This document shows, piece by piece, positions 13,834 to 20,887 of a stretch of DNA of 34,282 bases (position 1 is the stretch's first letter; each line of letters starts with the position of its first letter). The notes beneath the pieces are model-generated. The model saw only the letters and a program-made list of their open reading frames with translations. It had not been told where the DNA came from and did not search any database. The DNA is from an uncultured Trueperaceae bacterium (lineage in GTDB: Bacteria > Deinococcota > Deinococci > Deinococcales > Trueperaceae): positions 1 to 34,282 of the forward strand of contig CALDPK010000059.1 in NCBI GenBank assembly GCA_937911855.1, in the 5' to 3' direction. The translations under genes were made by a program, and so were the position numbers.

Positions 13834-14604
13834 ATGGCGAACGAAACGCCCCAGGCTACAAGTGTCGAGCGCACCTACGCACACTTCCACCGGGTACTGG
13901 CAGAACTGCTGGAAACGCTCGTCGCCGACTCTGCCGTGACCTGGCTCGACACCCCAGGTCACACCCTCACCGGCGAATACGAGAAGAACGTCTACAACCC
14001 GGCCGTGTACGTCGTACCGAGCCTGGACCCCTACCGCGAGGCACTCACCGAGCTGGAAGAAGTCCAGACCGAAGCGCTGGAGCTGACCGGCAGGACCAGG
14101 CCAGGGCGCAACCTGCTGCCGCCACTGACAGCGGAGAACGTGACTCACGTGCGCATAAGCAAATACGAAGGCCAGACGGGCCGCACCATCAGCCGCGAGG
14201 CCGGCGTGGCGCGGCTCAAGCAGCTCGAGGACTCGGTGACTGCAAGCCTGCTCGAGTTCGAGCAGTACGCGACAGAGAAGGATCCGGCGCGACGCAAGGT
14301 AGAAACCGAGCTGAGAGCACTGCGCAAAAGCATCCGGACGCTGGAACAGAGCAAGGCCGGTGAGCTGCGTGAAACTTACCAGCAGACAGTCATCAGGCCT
14401 TACGTGTACCGCGCAGACGATACGAGCGAACAGCTGCACATGCGCAGCGCCGGTCTCATCGCGGCCGGCCCCTCCGTGAGCGTCAGCTGGCGGGAAGGAC
14501 CCCGGCGCACCCGGAGCGACAAGGTTCAGATCGAACCGATCGTTCAGGCCGGCGCCTTCCGGTTCTACGACCTTGAGAAGTGGAATGCCGCCCGCGGGCT
14601 CTGA
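13834..14604 (+). CDS. cytoplasmic protein of unknown function
   Basis: 256 residues with no signal peptide, TM helix or family I recognise. An N-terminal globular part (1-115) is followed by KYEGQTGRTISREAGVARLKQL, then a charged helical stretch (about 125-185, with heptad-like ARRKVETELRALRKSIRTLE) that probably forms a coiled coil. The C-terminal part has VSVSWREGPRRTRSDKVQIE. The ATG at 13834 has a weak GAGG and a TATTAT just upstream. It is a single gene, convergent with the hydrolase gene 20 bp away. Codon use and GC match the neighbours. Confidence 0.75.
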   Translation: MANETPQATSVERTYAHFHRVLAELLETLVADSAVTWLDTPGHTLTGEYEKNVYNPAVYVVPSLDPYREALTELEEVQTEALELTGRTRPGRNLLPPLTAENVTHVRISKYEGQTGRTISREAGVARLKQLEDSVTASLLEFEQYATEKDPARRKVETELRALRKSIRTLEQSKAGELRETYQQTVIRPYVYRADDTSEQLHMRSAGLIAAGPSVSVSWREGPRRTRSDKVQIEPIVQAGAFRFYDLEKWNAARGL

Positions 14605-14623
14605 CCGGCGGCAGGCCAGTCAG

Positions 14624-15283
14624 TCAGCTGCCTGGCGTTCCCTGCTGACCGGTGACGTCGAGCAGGATCGCACGCACATGGTCAACTTCATCCTGGTTCA
14701 CTGAGTGTCCGAAGTTCTCGTAGATGCGTTTGGTGACGTTCCCGCCCATCCGTTTGAGTATCTCTGCTGATTCATGCACGCGTTCGACGGGTATGTGGAA
14801 GTCGATGTCGCTGCAGCCCAGGAACACGGGGGTGCCTTCGAGCGAGCCGGAGTAATCGCGCGGGGTACCGTCCGGGCCGATCAGGCCGCCGGACAGCACG
14901 GCCAGACCGCCGTAACGTTGTGCGTTCCGCGCGACGTATTCACTGGCCAGACAGGCGCCCTGCGAGAAGCCGACGAGGACTGTCCGCGAGGCAGGTATGC
15001 CCGCTGCCTCGACCTGTGCCAGCACTTCGCCGATGGCCTCGAGTGCAGATGACAGCCACGGTTCGTTCGCTTCGGTTGGTGCCAGGAAGCTTTGCGGGTA
15101 CCAGGTGTTGTTGCGGGCTTCCGGGGCCACGAAGGCGGGTCCGTCCACCTCGAATGCTGGGGCCAGGCCGAGTATTCCGCGGGCACTGTCTCCCCTGCCG
15201 TGGATCATCACGACCGCGGTTTGAGCTTCCTCCAACGGGGTGCCGTAGCTTGCGACGATTTTTCCTTCATGCAGCTGATTCAT
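14624..15283 (-). CDS. phospholipase/carboxylesterase (alpha/beta hydrolase), MhqD-like
   Basis: 219-residue serine hydrolase. The oxyanion region is VVMIHGRGDSARG, the nucleophile Ser is in GFSQG, the acid is probably the last Asp of CSDIDFHIP, and the His is in NFGHSV. It is close in length and layout to MhqD/YodD and bacterial carboxylesterases. The ATG at 15283 has AAGG 6 nt upstream; a GTG at 15307 would overlap the upstream gene. It follows a ring-cleaving dioxygenase gene with an 8-bp gap. The same pair occurs in the B. subtilis mhqNOD operon for quinone detoxification, so a role in handling quinone breakdown products is likely. Confidence 0.88.
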   Translation of the reverse strand: MNQLHEGKIVASYGTPLEEAQTAVVMIHGRGDSARGILGLAPAFEVDGPAFVAPEARNNTWYPQSFLAPTEANEPWLSSALEAIGEVLAQVEAAGIPASRTVLVGFSQGACLASEYVARNAQRYGGLAVLSGGLIGPDGTPRDYSGSLEGTPVFLGCSDIDFHIPVERVHESAEILKRMGGNVTKRIYENFGHSVNQDEVDHVRAILLDVTGQQGTPGS

Positions 15284-15291
15284 GGCTAACC

Positions 15292-16371
15292 TTACTGGTC
15301 TTTCCACTCGGGAGCGGTGAACTTCGGGAGTTGGGCTTTGATCTGGTCGCGATACGGTTCCAGTTGGTCAGGCAGTTTGAGGTTCATGCCGAGCTGGTCG
15401 GCGGGTTCATCGACTGCGAAGCCCGGGCCGGCTGTGGCTATCTCGACTATGTGGCCGTCGGGATCTGCGCTGTAGATGCTTTTGAAGTAGTCGCGGTCCA
15501 TCACTGGGGATACGCGGTGTCCGGCCTGGGCGAGTCTCTCGGCGAAGTGAAGCTGGGCTGCGTCGTGGGCGACGGTGAACGCGAAGTGGTGTGTCTGGCC
15601 GGCGCCCATGCGCGCTGGTGGTGTGCGCTCGGGATCCATCTGGAAGTAGGTGATGCCGCCGCCTTTGCCGCTGCTGTCAGCGGTCCAGTACCAGTGGGGC
15701 GAGTTGGGATCGTCGAAGTTGCTGGTGCGTTTCATCAGTTTCATGCCCAGGACGTCCTCGTAGAAGGTGTTGGTGCGTTCTACGTCTGAGGCTATGGCGG
15801 AGATGTGGTGCATGCCGCGCTTCAGCGCCATGTCGGGTGTGATGTGGGTGACGGGTTCCGGGTGCGTGTCGGCCTCGATGGCTGCGAGGTCGCGGTTTTT
15901 GCGGACCATCTCTTCCGGTGGCGCGCGGTACTCGCTGCCTACTGTCTCAATAGGTTCGTCCACGGTGAAGCCGGGTCCTTCCGTGGCGAGTTCGATGATC
16001 ACGCCGTCGGGATCGCGGAAGTAGAGCGATTCGAAGTAGTGGCGGTCCAGCGGTCCGTTCACGCGTACGCCGCGGTCGGTAAGCCAGCGTTTCCACTTTC
16101 GCAGGGCCGTGCCGTCTTTGACTCCGAGGGCGAAGTGATGGGTGCCGCCCATGCCGGAGCTGCCGCGCCTGGCGCCGGGCACGATGAAGAAGGTGATGAT
16201 GCTGCCCGGGCTGCCCGTGGCGTCACCGTAGTACAGATGGTAGGAGCCGGGATCGTCGAAATTGACGGTTGTCTTGACGAGGCGGAGGCCGAGCGTCTGG
16301 GTGTAGAAGTCGACGTTCTGCTGAGCGTCGCTTGCTACCAGCGTTATGTGATGAAGGCCCTGGATGTTCAT
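15292..16371 (-). CDS. ring-cleaving dioxygenase (VOC superfamily), MhqO-like
   Basis: 359-residue protein with two tandem glyoxalase/VOC modules (about 1-150 and 180-335), like MhqO/YdfO and PcpA-type hydroquinone dioxygenases. Each module begins with a His-rich strand (LHHITLVAS; MHHISAIAS) and ends with a metal-binding Glu strand (GVIIELATEGPG; GHIVEIATAGPG). Both also carry NFDDP and THHFA. It probably uses Fe(II) to open a hydroquinone ring. A leaderless promoter with a palindrome over the -35 lies directly upstream, and no MarR-type MhqR gene is in the window. It heads the operon with the MhqD-like hydrolase. Confidence 0.9.
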   Translation of the reverse strand: MNIQGLHHITLVASDAQQNVDFYTQTLGLRLVKTTVNFDDPGSYHLYYGDATGSPGSIITFFIVPGARRGSSGMGGTHHFALGVKDGTALRKWKRWLTDRGVRVNGPLDRHYFESLYFRDPDGVIIELATEGPGFTVDEPIETVGSEYRAPPEEMVRKNRDLAAIEADTHPEPVTHITPDMALKRGMHHISAIASDVERTNTFYEDVLGMKLMKRTSNFDDPNSPHWYWTADSSGKGGGITYFQMDPERTPPARMGAGQTHHFAFTVAHDAAQLHFAERLAQAGHRVSPVMDRDYFKSIYSADPDGHIVEIATAGPGFAVDEPADQLGMNLKLPDQLEPYRDQIKAQLPKFTAPEWKDQ

Positions 16372-16377
16372 GACTCA

Positions 16378-16406
16378 ACGGTAGACCCCTTTCATTGACA
16401 TGTCAA
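16378..16406 (-). promoter_or_regulatory. leaderless mhqO promoter with palindromic operator
   Basis: TTGACA (16406-16401), a 17-bp spacer and TACCGT (16383-16378) are followed by 6 nt and then the ATG at 16371, with no ribosome-binding site. The -35 is half of a perfect 12-bp palindrome, TTGACATGTCAA (16395-16406). A dimeric repressor bound there would block the polymerase. Confidence 0.55.
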
Positions 16407-16503
16407 CTGTTTTTGAACCTGTGCCAGCCATAGGCGGACCGCGGTACAGTTCTGGAACAATCCCCCAGGCGCAGCACAGCTGACTGCGGACAGGAGCGCA
16501 CAG

Positions 16504-16995
16504 ATGAACGCCAGCCACAACACCGGTAACGACGGGAACTTCCAGACTTCCGCTGAACTCCTCGAGCTTGTGCTCGGCAACAAGCGCCTCACCAGGCGCG
16601 TCATCGAGGCGTTCCCCGAGAAGGAACTCTTCGAGTTCGCACCCGCGCGGATGCGGCCGTTCGCTGACATGGTCGGCGAGATGCTGCGCTTCGGCGAACC
16701 CCTCATCCGGGGTGTCGCGACCGGCAACTGGGGGGAGTTCCCCGAGATCGACCTGCCGGAAACCCGCGAAGGACTCCTGAAGATGTGGGATGACTCCGTC
16801 TCTGACATGACGGCACTGTGGCCGGAGATCACCACCGAGCGATTCCGCGCCAGGCAGCGGATCTTCAACATGTTCGAAACGACCGGTTTCGGCGGGATAA
16901 TGTACGGCCTCGAGAACGAGATCCATCATCGCGGCCAGGCGTACGTGTACCTGCGGGAACTGGGCATCGAACCGCCAGCTTTCTACATCCGCTGA
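16504..16995 (+). CDS. DinB-like four-helix protein
   Basis: 163-residue protein of the DinB/YfiT-like metalloenzyme superfamily. It has the helical pattern SAELLELVLGNKRLTRRVIEAF, MRPFADMVGEM and the C-terminal NEIHHRGQAYVYLRELG, whose HHRGQ is the usual late metal-binding motif. The partner His in the early helices is not obvious. Such proteins often act as thiol transferases (bacillithiol or mycothiol S-transferases) or are uncharacterised. The ATG has GGAG 8 nt upstream. It is divergent from the mhq-like operon, and its 3' end overlaps the converging gene by 13 bp. Confidence 0.82.
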   Translation: MNASHNTGNDGNFQTSAELLELVLGNKRLTRRVIEAFPEKELFEFAPARMRPFADMVGEMLRFGEPLIRGVATGNWGEFPEIDLPETREGLLKMWDDSVSDMTALWPEITTERFRARQRIFNMFETTGFGGIMYGLENEIHHRGQAYVYLRELGIEPPAFYIR

Positions 16996-18443
16996 ACGCC
17001 GGGCAGCAGCTCGCGGAGTTCGAGCTGTACGGCGGGCAGGTCCCCGTCGAACCAGCCGGCTGTCAGCACCTCTCCCTCAGGTGACAGCAACCAGGAGCCC
17101 TGCCTGCGGTAGTAGTCTTCCAGCACGGTGATCGTCTGCCGCTCGCGTTCCTCCCACTGGCTGTCACCAGGTTGCGCAGCAGCCCGGAACGCGCCCAGGG
17201 CGGCCACCTGGTCGTGCAGCCACTGGCTGCCGTCCATGCGCTGGAAACCACCGCGACTGAAATCGACGCCGCCTGTAAGTTCATCAAGCCGCCTGAGCAG
17301 CATGGCCCTGTCAGCCAGGTCCTGATCAATCCGGGCTACTTCAAGCAGCCAGCGGATTAGCGTGAACTGGGCGTTCAGCGCTGGCACCGGCAGTGGTTCA
17401 GGGTGCGGCCGGGCCGCGCGCGCAGCCAGCAGCCGTTGCTTGCCTGATTCAAGCCGTTCGCGCGCCACGGCAGCTGTCTGGCCGGTTGCCAGCTCCACGC
17501 TCTGCTCGACGCTCCTCACCTGATTGAGCACGTGCCTGCTGCCAGCGGCGCTGATGCGGAAGTGCAGCCCCACCATCTGCAGTTCCTCGGCCGGCAGTGA
17601 TGACACCACCTCATCCGAAGCCCAGGTGTAGAAGGCAGTATCAGACGCCAGGCCAGCACTGTCTGCCTTGAGAGCGCGCAGCGCGAACTCCGCACACGCC
17701 CGGGCCGCCGGCGCGTGCCCGGGTCGGCCGCTGCGCAGCAGCACGGCTGCCATGGCTGCATTCTGCACGCCAAGTTTCTCGAAGTGCGGAACACCCCAGC
17801 CCGCCTGGCGACTCGCGCGGTGGAAGCCGCCTGCCAGCTGGTCATGAATGCCGGCCTTGAGCAGCTCGGACAGCAGCTCCTCGTCATGCTGCCTGAGCAA
17901 CTGCCAGGCGGGCAGGAACATGTTGCGGCCGCGCGCAGCCTGGGGTTCCAGCTGCTGCAGCCCGCGCGCCTCAACCAGGCATTCCTTGCGGGCTTCCCGG
18001 TACTGCTCACGTGCTGCCTTGAGCAGCGAGGCGAGCGAGGGGCGTTCGTCGGTGCCTTCGAAAGTGATGTCACACGATGTGACCAGCGGCAATCCTTCTT
18101 CGGTGCACACCGCCAGCAGTGGCGGGCTGACGGTCGCTTCGACCTGCATCGCCACCGTCAGGATGCGGTCCACAAGGTCCGGCCTGCCGGCGGGGTCAAC
18201 GAGGACCGGCACGAAACTGCCCGCGATGAGTTCTGCGAGTTCGGGATCGCGCTCCAGGAACAGCGCCAGGCGCTGGGCGGCGTTGCCCCACCTGTTCTCT
18301 GCCACGCAGAACACGGGTGACTGCGTTTCGCGTGCTTCGGCGATGCCAGCTTCCCAGCTGCGCCAGTTCAGCGCAGTGCCGAGGTCGTTTTCCGGCGCCG
18401 TCCTGCCTTCGCTGGCAGCGGTAACGACCTCGAGTTCGATCAC
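16983..18443 (-). CDS. YyaL/DUF255-like protein with degenerate thioredoxin domain
   Basis: 486-residue relative of YyaL/spermatogenesis-associated 20 proteins, which are usually about 650-700 residues. The N-terminal thioredoxin-like domain (about 20-150) keeps the fold (NWRSWEAGIAEARETQSPVF) but CHWCH is lost: only C46 remains, in FCVAENRWGN. The all-alpha (alpha/alpha)6-like part is recognised by AGIHDQLAGGFHRASRQAGW and VPHFEKLGVQNAAM, which match the family's GGIHD..GGFHRY and WxVPHFEKMLYDNA. The start overlaps the GMC gene stop by 4 bp (ATGA), which makes it the last gene of the dehydrogenase operon. A maturation or scaffold role is possible; enzymatic redox activity is unlikely. Confidence 0.85.
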   Translation of the reverse strand: MIELEVVTAASEGRTAPENDLGTALNWRSWEAGIAEARETQSPVFCVAENRWGNAAQRLALFLERDPELAELIAGSFVPVLVDPAGRPDLVDRILTVAMQVEATVSPPLLAVCTEEGLPLVTSCDITFEGTDERPSLASLLKAAREQYREARKECLVEARGLQQLEPQAARGRNMFLPAWQLLRQHDEELLSELLKAGIHDQLAGGFHRASRQAGWGVPHFEKLGVQNAAMAAVLLRSGRPGHAPAARACAEFALRALKADSAGLASDTAFYTWASDEVVSSLPAEELQMVGLHFRISAAGSRHVLNQVRSVEQSVELATGQTAAVARERLESGKQRLLAARAARPHPEPLPVPALNAQFTLIRWLLEVARIDQDLADRAMLLRRLDELTGGVDFSRGGFQRMDGSQWLHDQVAALGAFRAAAQPGDSQWEERERQTITVLEDYYRRQGSWLLSPEGEVLTAGWFDGDLPAVQLELRELLPGVQRM

Positions 18444-20194
18444 GTATGTGCCTCAGCGTTCGTCAGGTCGACCCTGCCCTGCTCGATGGCGTCCGCTGTC
18501 CAGTAGGAAAGCATCCAGATCGTCTGGGTCGGGTTCTTGCCTGCCATCGACGGGAATACTGCCCCGCCGCCTACGAACACGTTGGGCAGCTCCCACATCT
18601 GGCCGTAGCGGTTCACCACCGAGTTGCTCGGGTCGGTGCCCATGCGGCAACCGCCGGTGTCGTGAGTGGAGCTGGCGACAGCTGATACTTCCGGGCTGCC
18701 GAACACGCGTGACGCACCGGCAGCACGCATTATGTTGCTGCCTTTCTCGAACAGGAAGCGGCCCATGCGCTGTTCGTTCTGCTTGACCTGGCGCGTAACG
18801 CGCACGCCGGGTACGCCGTATTCATCGGTGTAGTTGGGGTCCAGGTCCAGGTAGCTTGATTCGTAGGGCATCGGTTCGGCGACGAACTGCAGGCTTATGA
18901 ACCTGTTGAGGTTCTCCCTGGTGTGTTCCTTGAAGCCCCGGCCCCACCTGTTCACGTCCTCAGGCAGCATGTCGTACGTTTCCAGCGGGTTGCGCTGGCT
19001 GGGTGAGCCGATGAAGGAACCACGGATGAAGAAATCATCGTCGCTGAGCTGCATCTTCTCTTCGAAGGCGATCTCACCGTTGTAGTTGTCGATGCCCTGA
19101 CGCTGGACGGCGGGGCCGTTGTAGCCGTTGATCATCCGATCATTGAAGATGGCGTGTACGGCTGGGCCGGCGCGGTTCATGAAGTACTTGCCGACCATGC
19201 CGCCCGAGTCGATACCGGAGTGCAGCAGCAGGCGGACGTTCTGGTACGAGTAGGCGCCCAGGTAGAAGATGTCCCCCGGCTGGGTGTGCTCTTCACCGGT
19301 GAGCGTGTCGACGTAGTCGACGCTGACGATACGGTCGCCTTCCCGGTTGAGGCGGAGTACGTGAGCGTGCGGGCGCAGCTCGAAGTTGCCGGTGGCTTCG
19401 GCTGCAGGCAGCAGCGATACCAGCGAACTGGATTTAGAGGCGTTCCAGCAGCCGTGGCCGGTGCAGAACGTGCAGTAAGTGCAGGGTGGGCGTGACACTC
19501 CGTACGGTGAAAGGTACGGAACCGTGGTGATGGCTGTTGGTACGTGGAACGGGTGCAATCCTAGTTCGAGTGCTCCTTGCCTGAACGTCAGGTCGGTGGC
19601 GTTGTCGCGCAGTGGGCGGAACGGGAAGTCTGCCTGCCTGGGCGCTTCGAAGGGGTTGCCTTCCTGCGGGTCAACGGGCCGGATGTTGCCCTGGATGTTG
19701 CCGGGCCAGCCGCCTATGCCGACGTGTGTCTCGACTTTCTCGTAGTACGGTTCGACCTCGTCGTACGTGATGGGCCAGTCCGCCAGGGCGGCCCCGTCCT
19801 CTTCCAGGTGGGCCAGGCGCTCAGGGCCGTACAGCTCGAGTACGGTCGAGCGAACACGGAAATCGTCTTCGTAGAAACGCCATGACTGGCCGGACCAGTG
19901 GACGGATGCTCCGCCGACCAGGCTGGACATCGCGTAGCGGGCCGGGGTGGCCGTGCCGTTCTCGTCGCTTCTGAAAGTGAACGGCAGGTCGCGGAACTGG
20001 GGGAGCATCTCGCCGCGGATGTTCCAGCGCAGGGTATCGAGTTGCGCCTGGGCGAAGTCGCGTTTTGTGGTCATGTGTGGGCCGCGCTCCAGTGCGACCA
20101 CGCTGTAGCCGGCCAGGGCGAGTTCCGTGCTTATCGGTCCTGCTGCGGCACCGTAGCCGATCACGACCACGTCTTTTTTGGGATGTACTGCCAT
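18440..20194 (-). CDS. GMC-family FAD dehydrogenase (gluconate/glucose dehydrogenase-like large subunit)
   Basis: 584-residue flavoprotein. The FAD dinucleotide-binding loop is VVVIGYGAAAGP (9-20), GGASVHWSG is the GMC signature, and the C-terminal part has the catalytic THDTGGCRMG His and the NPTQTIWMLSYWTAD Asn region. Residues C238, C241, C244 and C249 (CTYCTFCTGHGC) match the Cys cluster of FAD-dependent glucose/gluconate dehydrogenases, which holds a 3Fe-4S centre. It oxidises a sugar or alcohol and passes electrons to cytochrome c. It has no signal peptide of its own; the small subunit has a twin-arginine-like one, so the two are probably exported together. It lies 21 bp after the subunit 3 gene. 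Substrate unknown. Confidence 0.9.
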   Translation of the reverse strand: MAVHPKKDVVVIGYGAAAGPISTELALAGYSVVALERGPHMTTKRDFAQAQLDTLRWNIRGEMLPQFRDLPFTFRSDENGTATPARYAMSSLVGGASVHWSGQSWRFYEDDFRVRSTVLELYGPERLAHLEEDGAALADWPITYDEVEPYYEKVETHVGIGGWPGNIQGNIRPVDPQEGNPFEAPRQADFPFRPLRDNATDLTFRQGALELGLHPFHVPTAITTVPYLSPYGVSRPPCTYCTFCTGHGCWNASKSSSLVSLLPAAEATGNFELRPHAHVLRLNREGDRIVSVDYVDTLTGEEHTQPGDIFYLGAYSYQNVRLLLHSGIDSGGMVGKYFMNRAGPAVHAIFNDRMINGYNGPAVQRQGIDNYNGEIAFEEKMQLSDDDFFIRGSFIGSPSQRNPLETYDMLPEDVNRWGRGFKEHTRENLNRFISLQFVAEPMPYESSYLDLDPNYTDEYGVPGVRVTRQVKQNEQRMGRFLFEKGSNIMRAAGASRVFGSPEVSAVASSTHDTGGCRMGTDPSNSVVNRYGQMWELPNVFVGGGAVFPSMAGKNPTQTIWMLSYWTADAIEQGRVDLTNAEAHT

Positions 20195-20215
20195 TATCGC
20201 CTCGTTTCCTGTGGT

Positions 20216-20887
20216 TCAGAGGTCAGCAACGCTGAGGAACGGTTTGTTGAGCGGTTCGAACGTCTGCTGTTCTTCGGCGGTGTAGATGTAGTGTGCACCG
20301 GGGTAGTTGACCTGTTGCCAGCCGGCGAACTCGCGGTTGCCGCCGTAGATGGGGTCAGAGAAGATCCCTTCCATCACGTGAGTGCGGATCAGATCGAAGC
20401 TGCTTGACGGCCCGAGTTCATACTCGGGTCCTTCGAGCTGGGCTACCAGGTCTTCGCTCGGGTCGAGGTTCTCGAGCCGGGTCAGCATGGCGTCCTGCTG
20501 TCCGCTGCCGAGCTCGTGGAACATGAAGCCGTGCTCGAGGACAGCCTGTTCATCGAACTGCAGCAGCAGACGGTGGTAGACGTCGGCGTAGTGGTTGTAC
20601 GCGCCGGCCAGGGCCCGGTCGATGTAGAAGGCTGCTCCGATCTCGGCTGCGCCCGGACTGTCTTCGTCGGGTGGCCAGATCCTGTCTGCGATGGCCGAGA
20701 GGGTGCGGTGCTGCGCCTGCGAGAAAGTCATGAGTGACTCCTCGATGGCAGCCTGTTCTTCCTGGGCGTCCACGTGCAGCGCGCGGCTGATTATGGTCGT
20801 TGCCAGGAGGCCGAAGCCGGCCTTTATGAGGTGGCGGCGGCTGAACGGCCGTGCGAAGGTCGTATCTGGTTTATCCGGACTGCTCAT
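20216..20887 (-). CDS. gluconate 2-dehydrogenase subunit 3-like protein, Tat-type signal
   Basis: 223-residue small subunit of the membrane dehydrogenase. The N-terminus has SRRHLIKAGFGLLATTIISRA, a twin-arginine-type export signal. The mature part has the family pattern LSAIADRIWPPDEDSPGAAEIGAAFYIDRAL, then TFEPLNKPF at the end. In characterised FAD-glucose and gluconate dehydrogenases this hitchhiker subunit carries the folded flavoprotein across the membrane. The start overlaps the stop of the cytochrome gene by 4 bp, and the GMC subunit follows 21 bp on, so all should be made in fixed proportion. Confidence 0.9.
   Translation of the reverse strand: MSSPDKPDTTFARPFSRRHLIKAGFGLLATTIISRALHVDAQEEQAAIEESLMTFSQAQHRTLSAIADRIWPPDEDSPGAAEIGAAFYIDRALAGAYNHYADVYHRLLLQFDEQAVLEHGFMFHELGSGQQDAMLTRLENLDPSEDLVAQLEGPEYELGPSSSFDLIRTHVMEGIFSDPIYGGNREFAGWQQVNYPGAHYIYTAEEQQTFEPLNKPFLSVADL

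Noticed and set aside
14605..14640. Possible hairpin between the convergent genes at 14604 and 14624
   Set aside because: The arms pair only with a bulge and have no T-run on either side.
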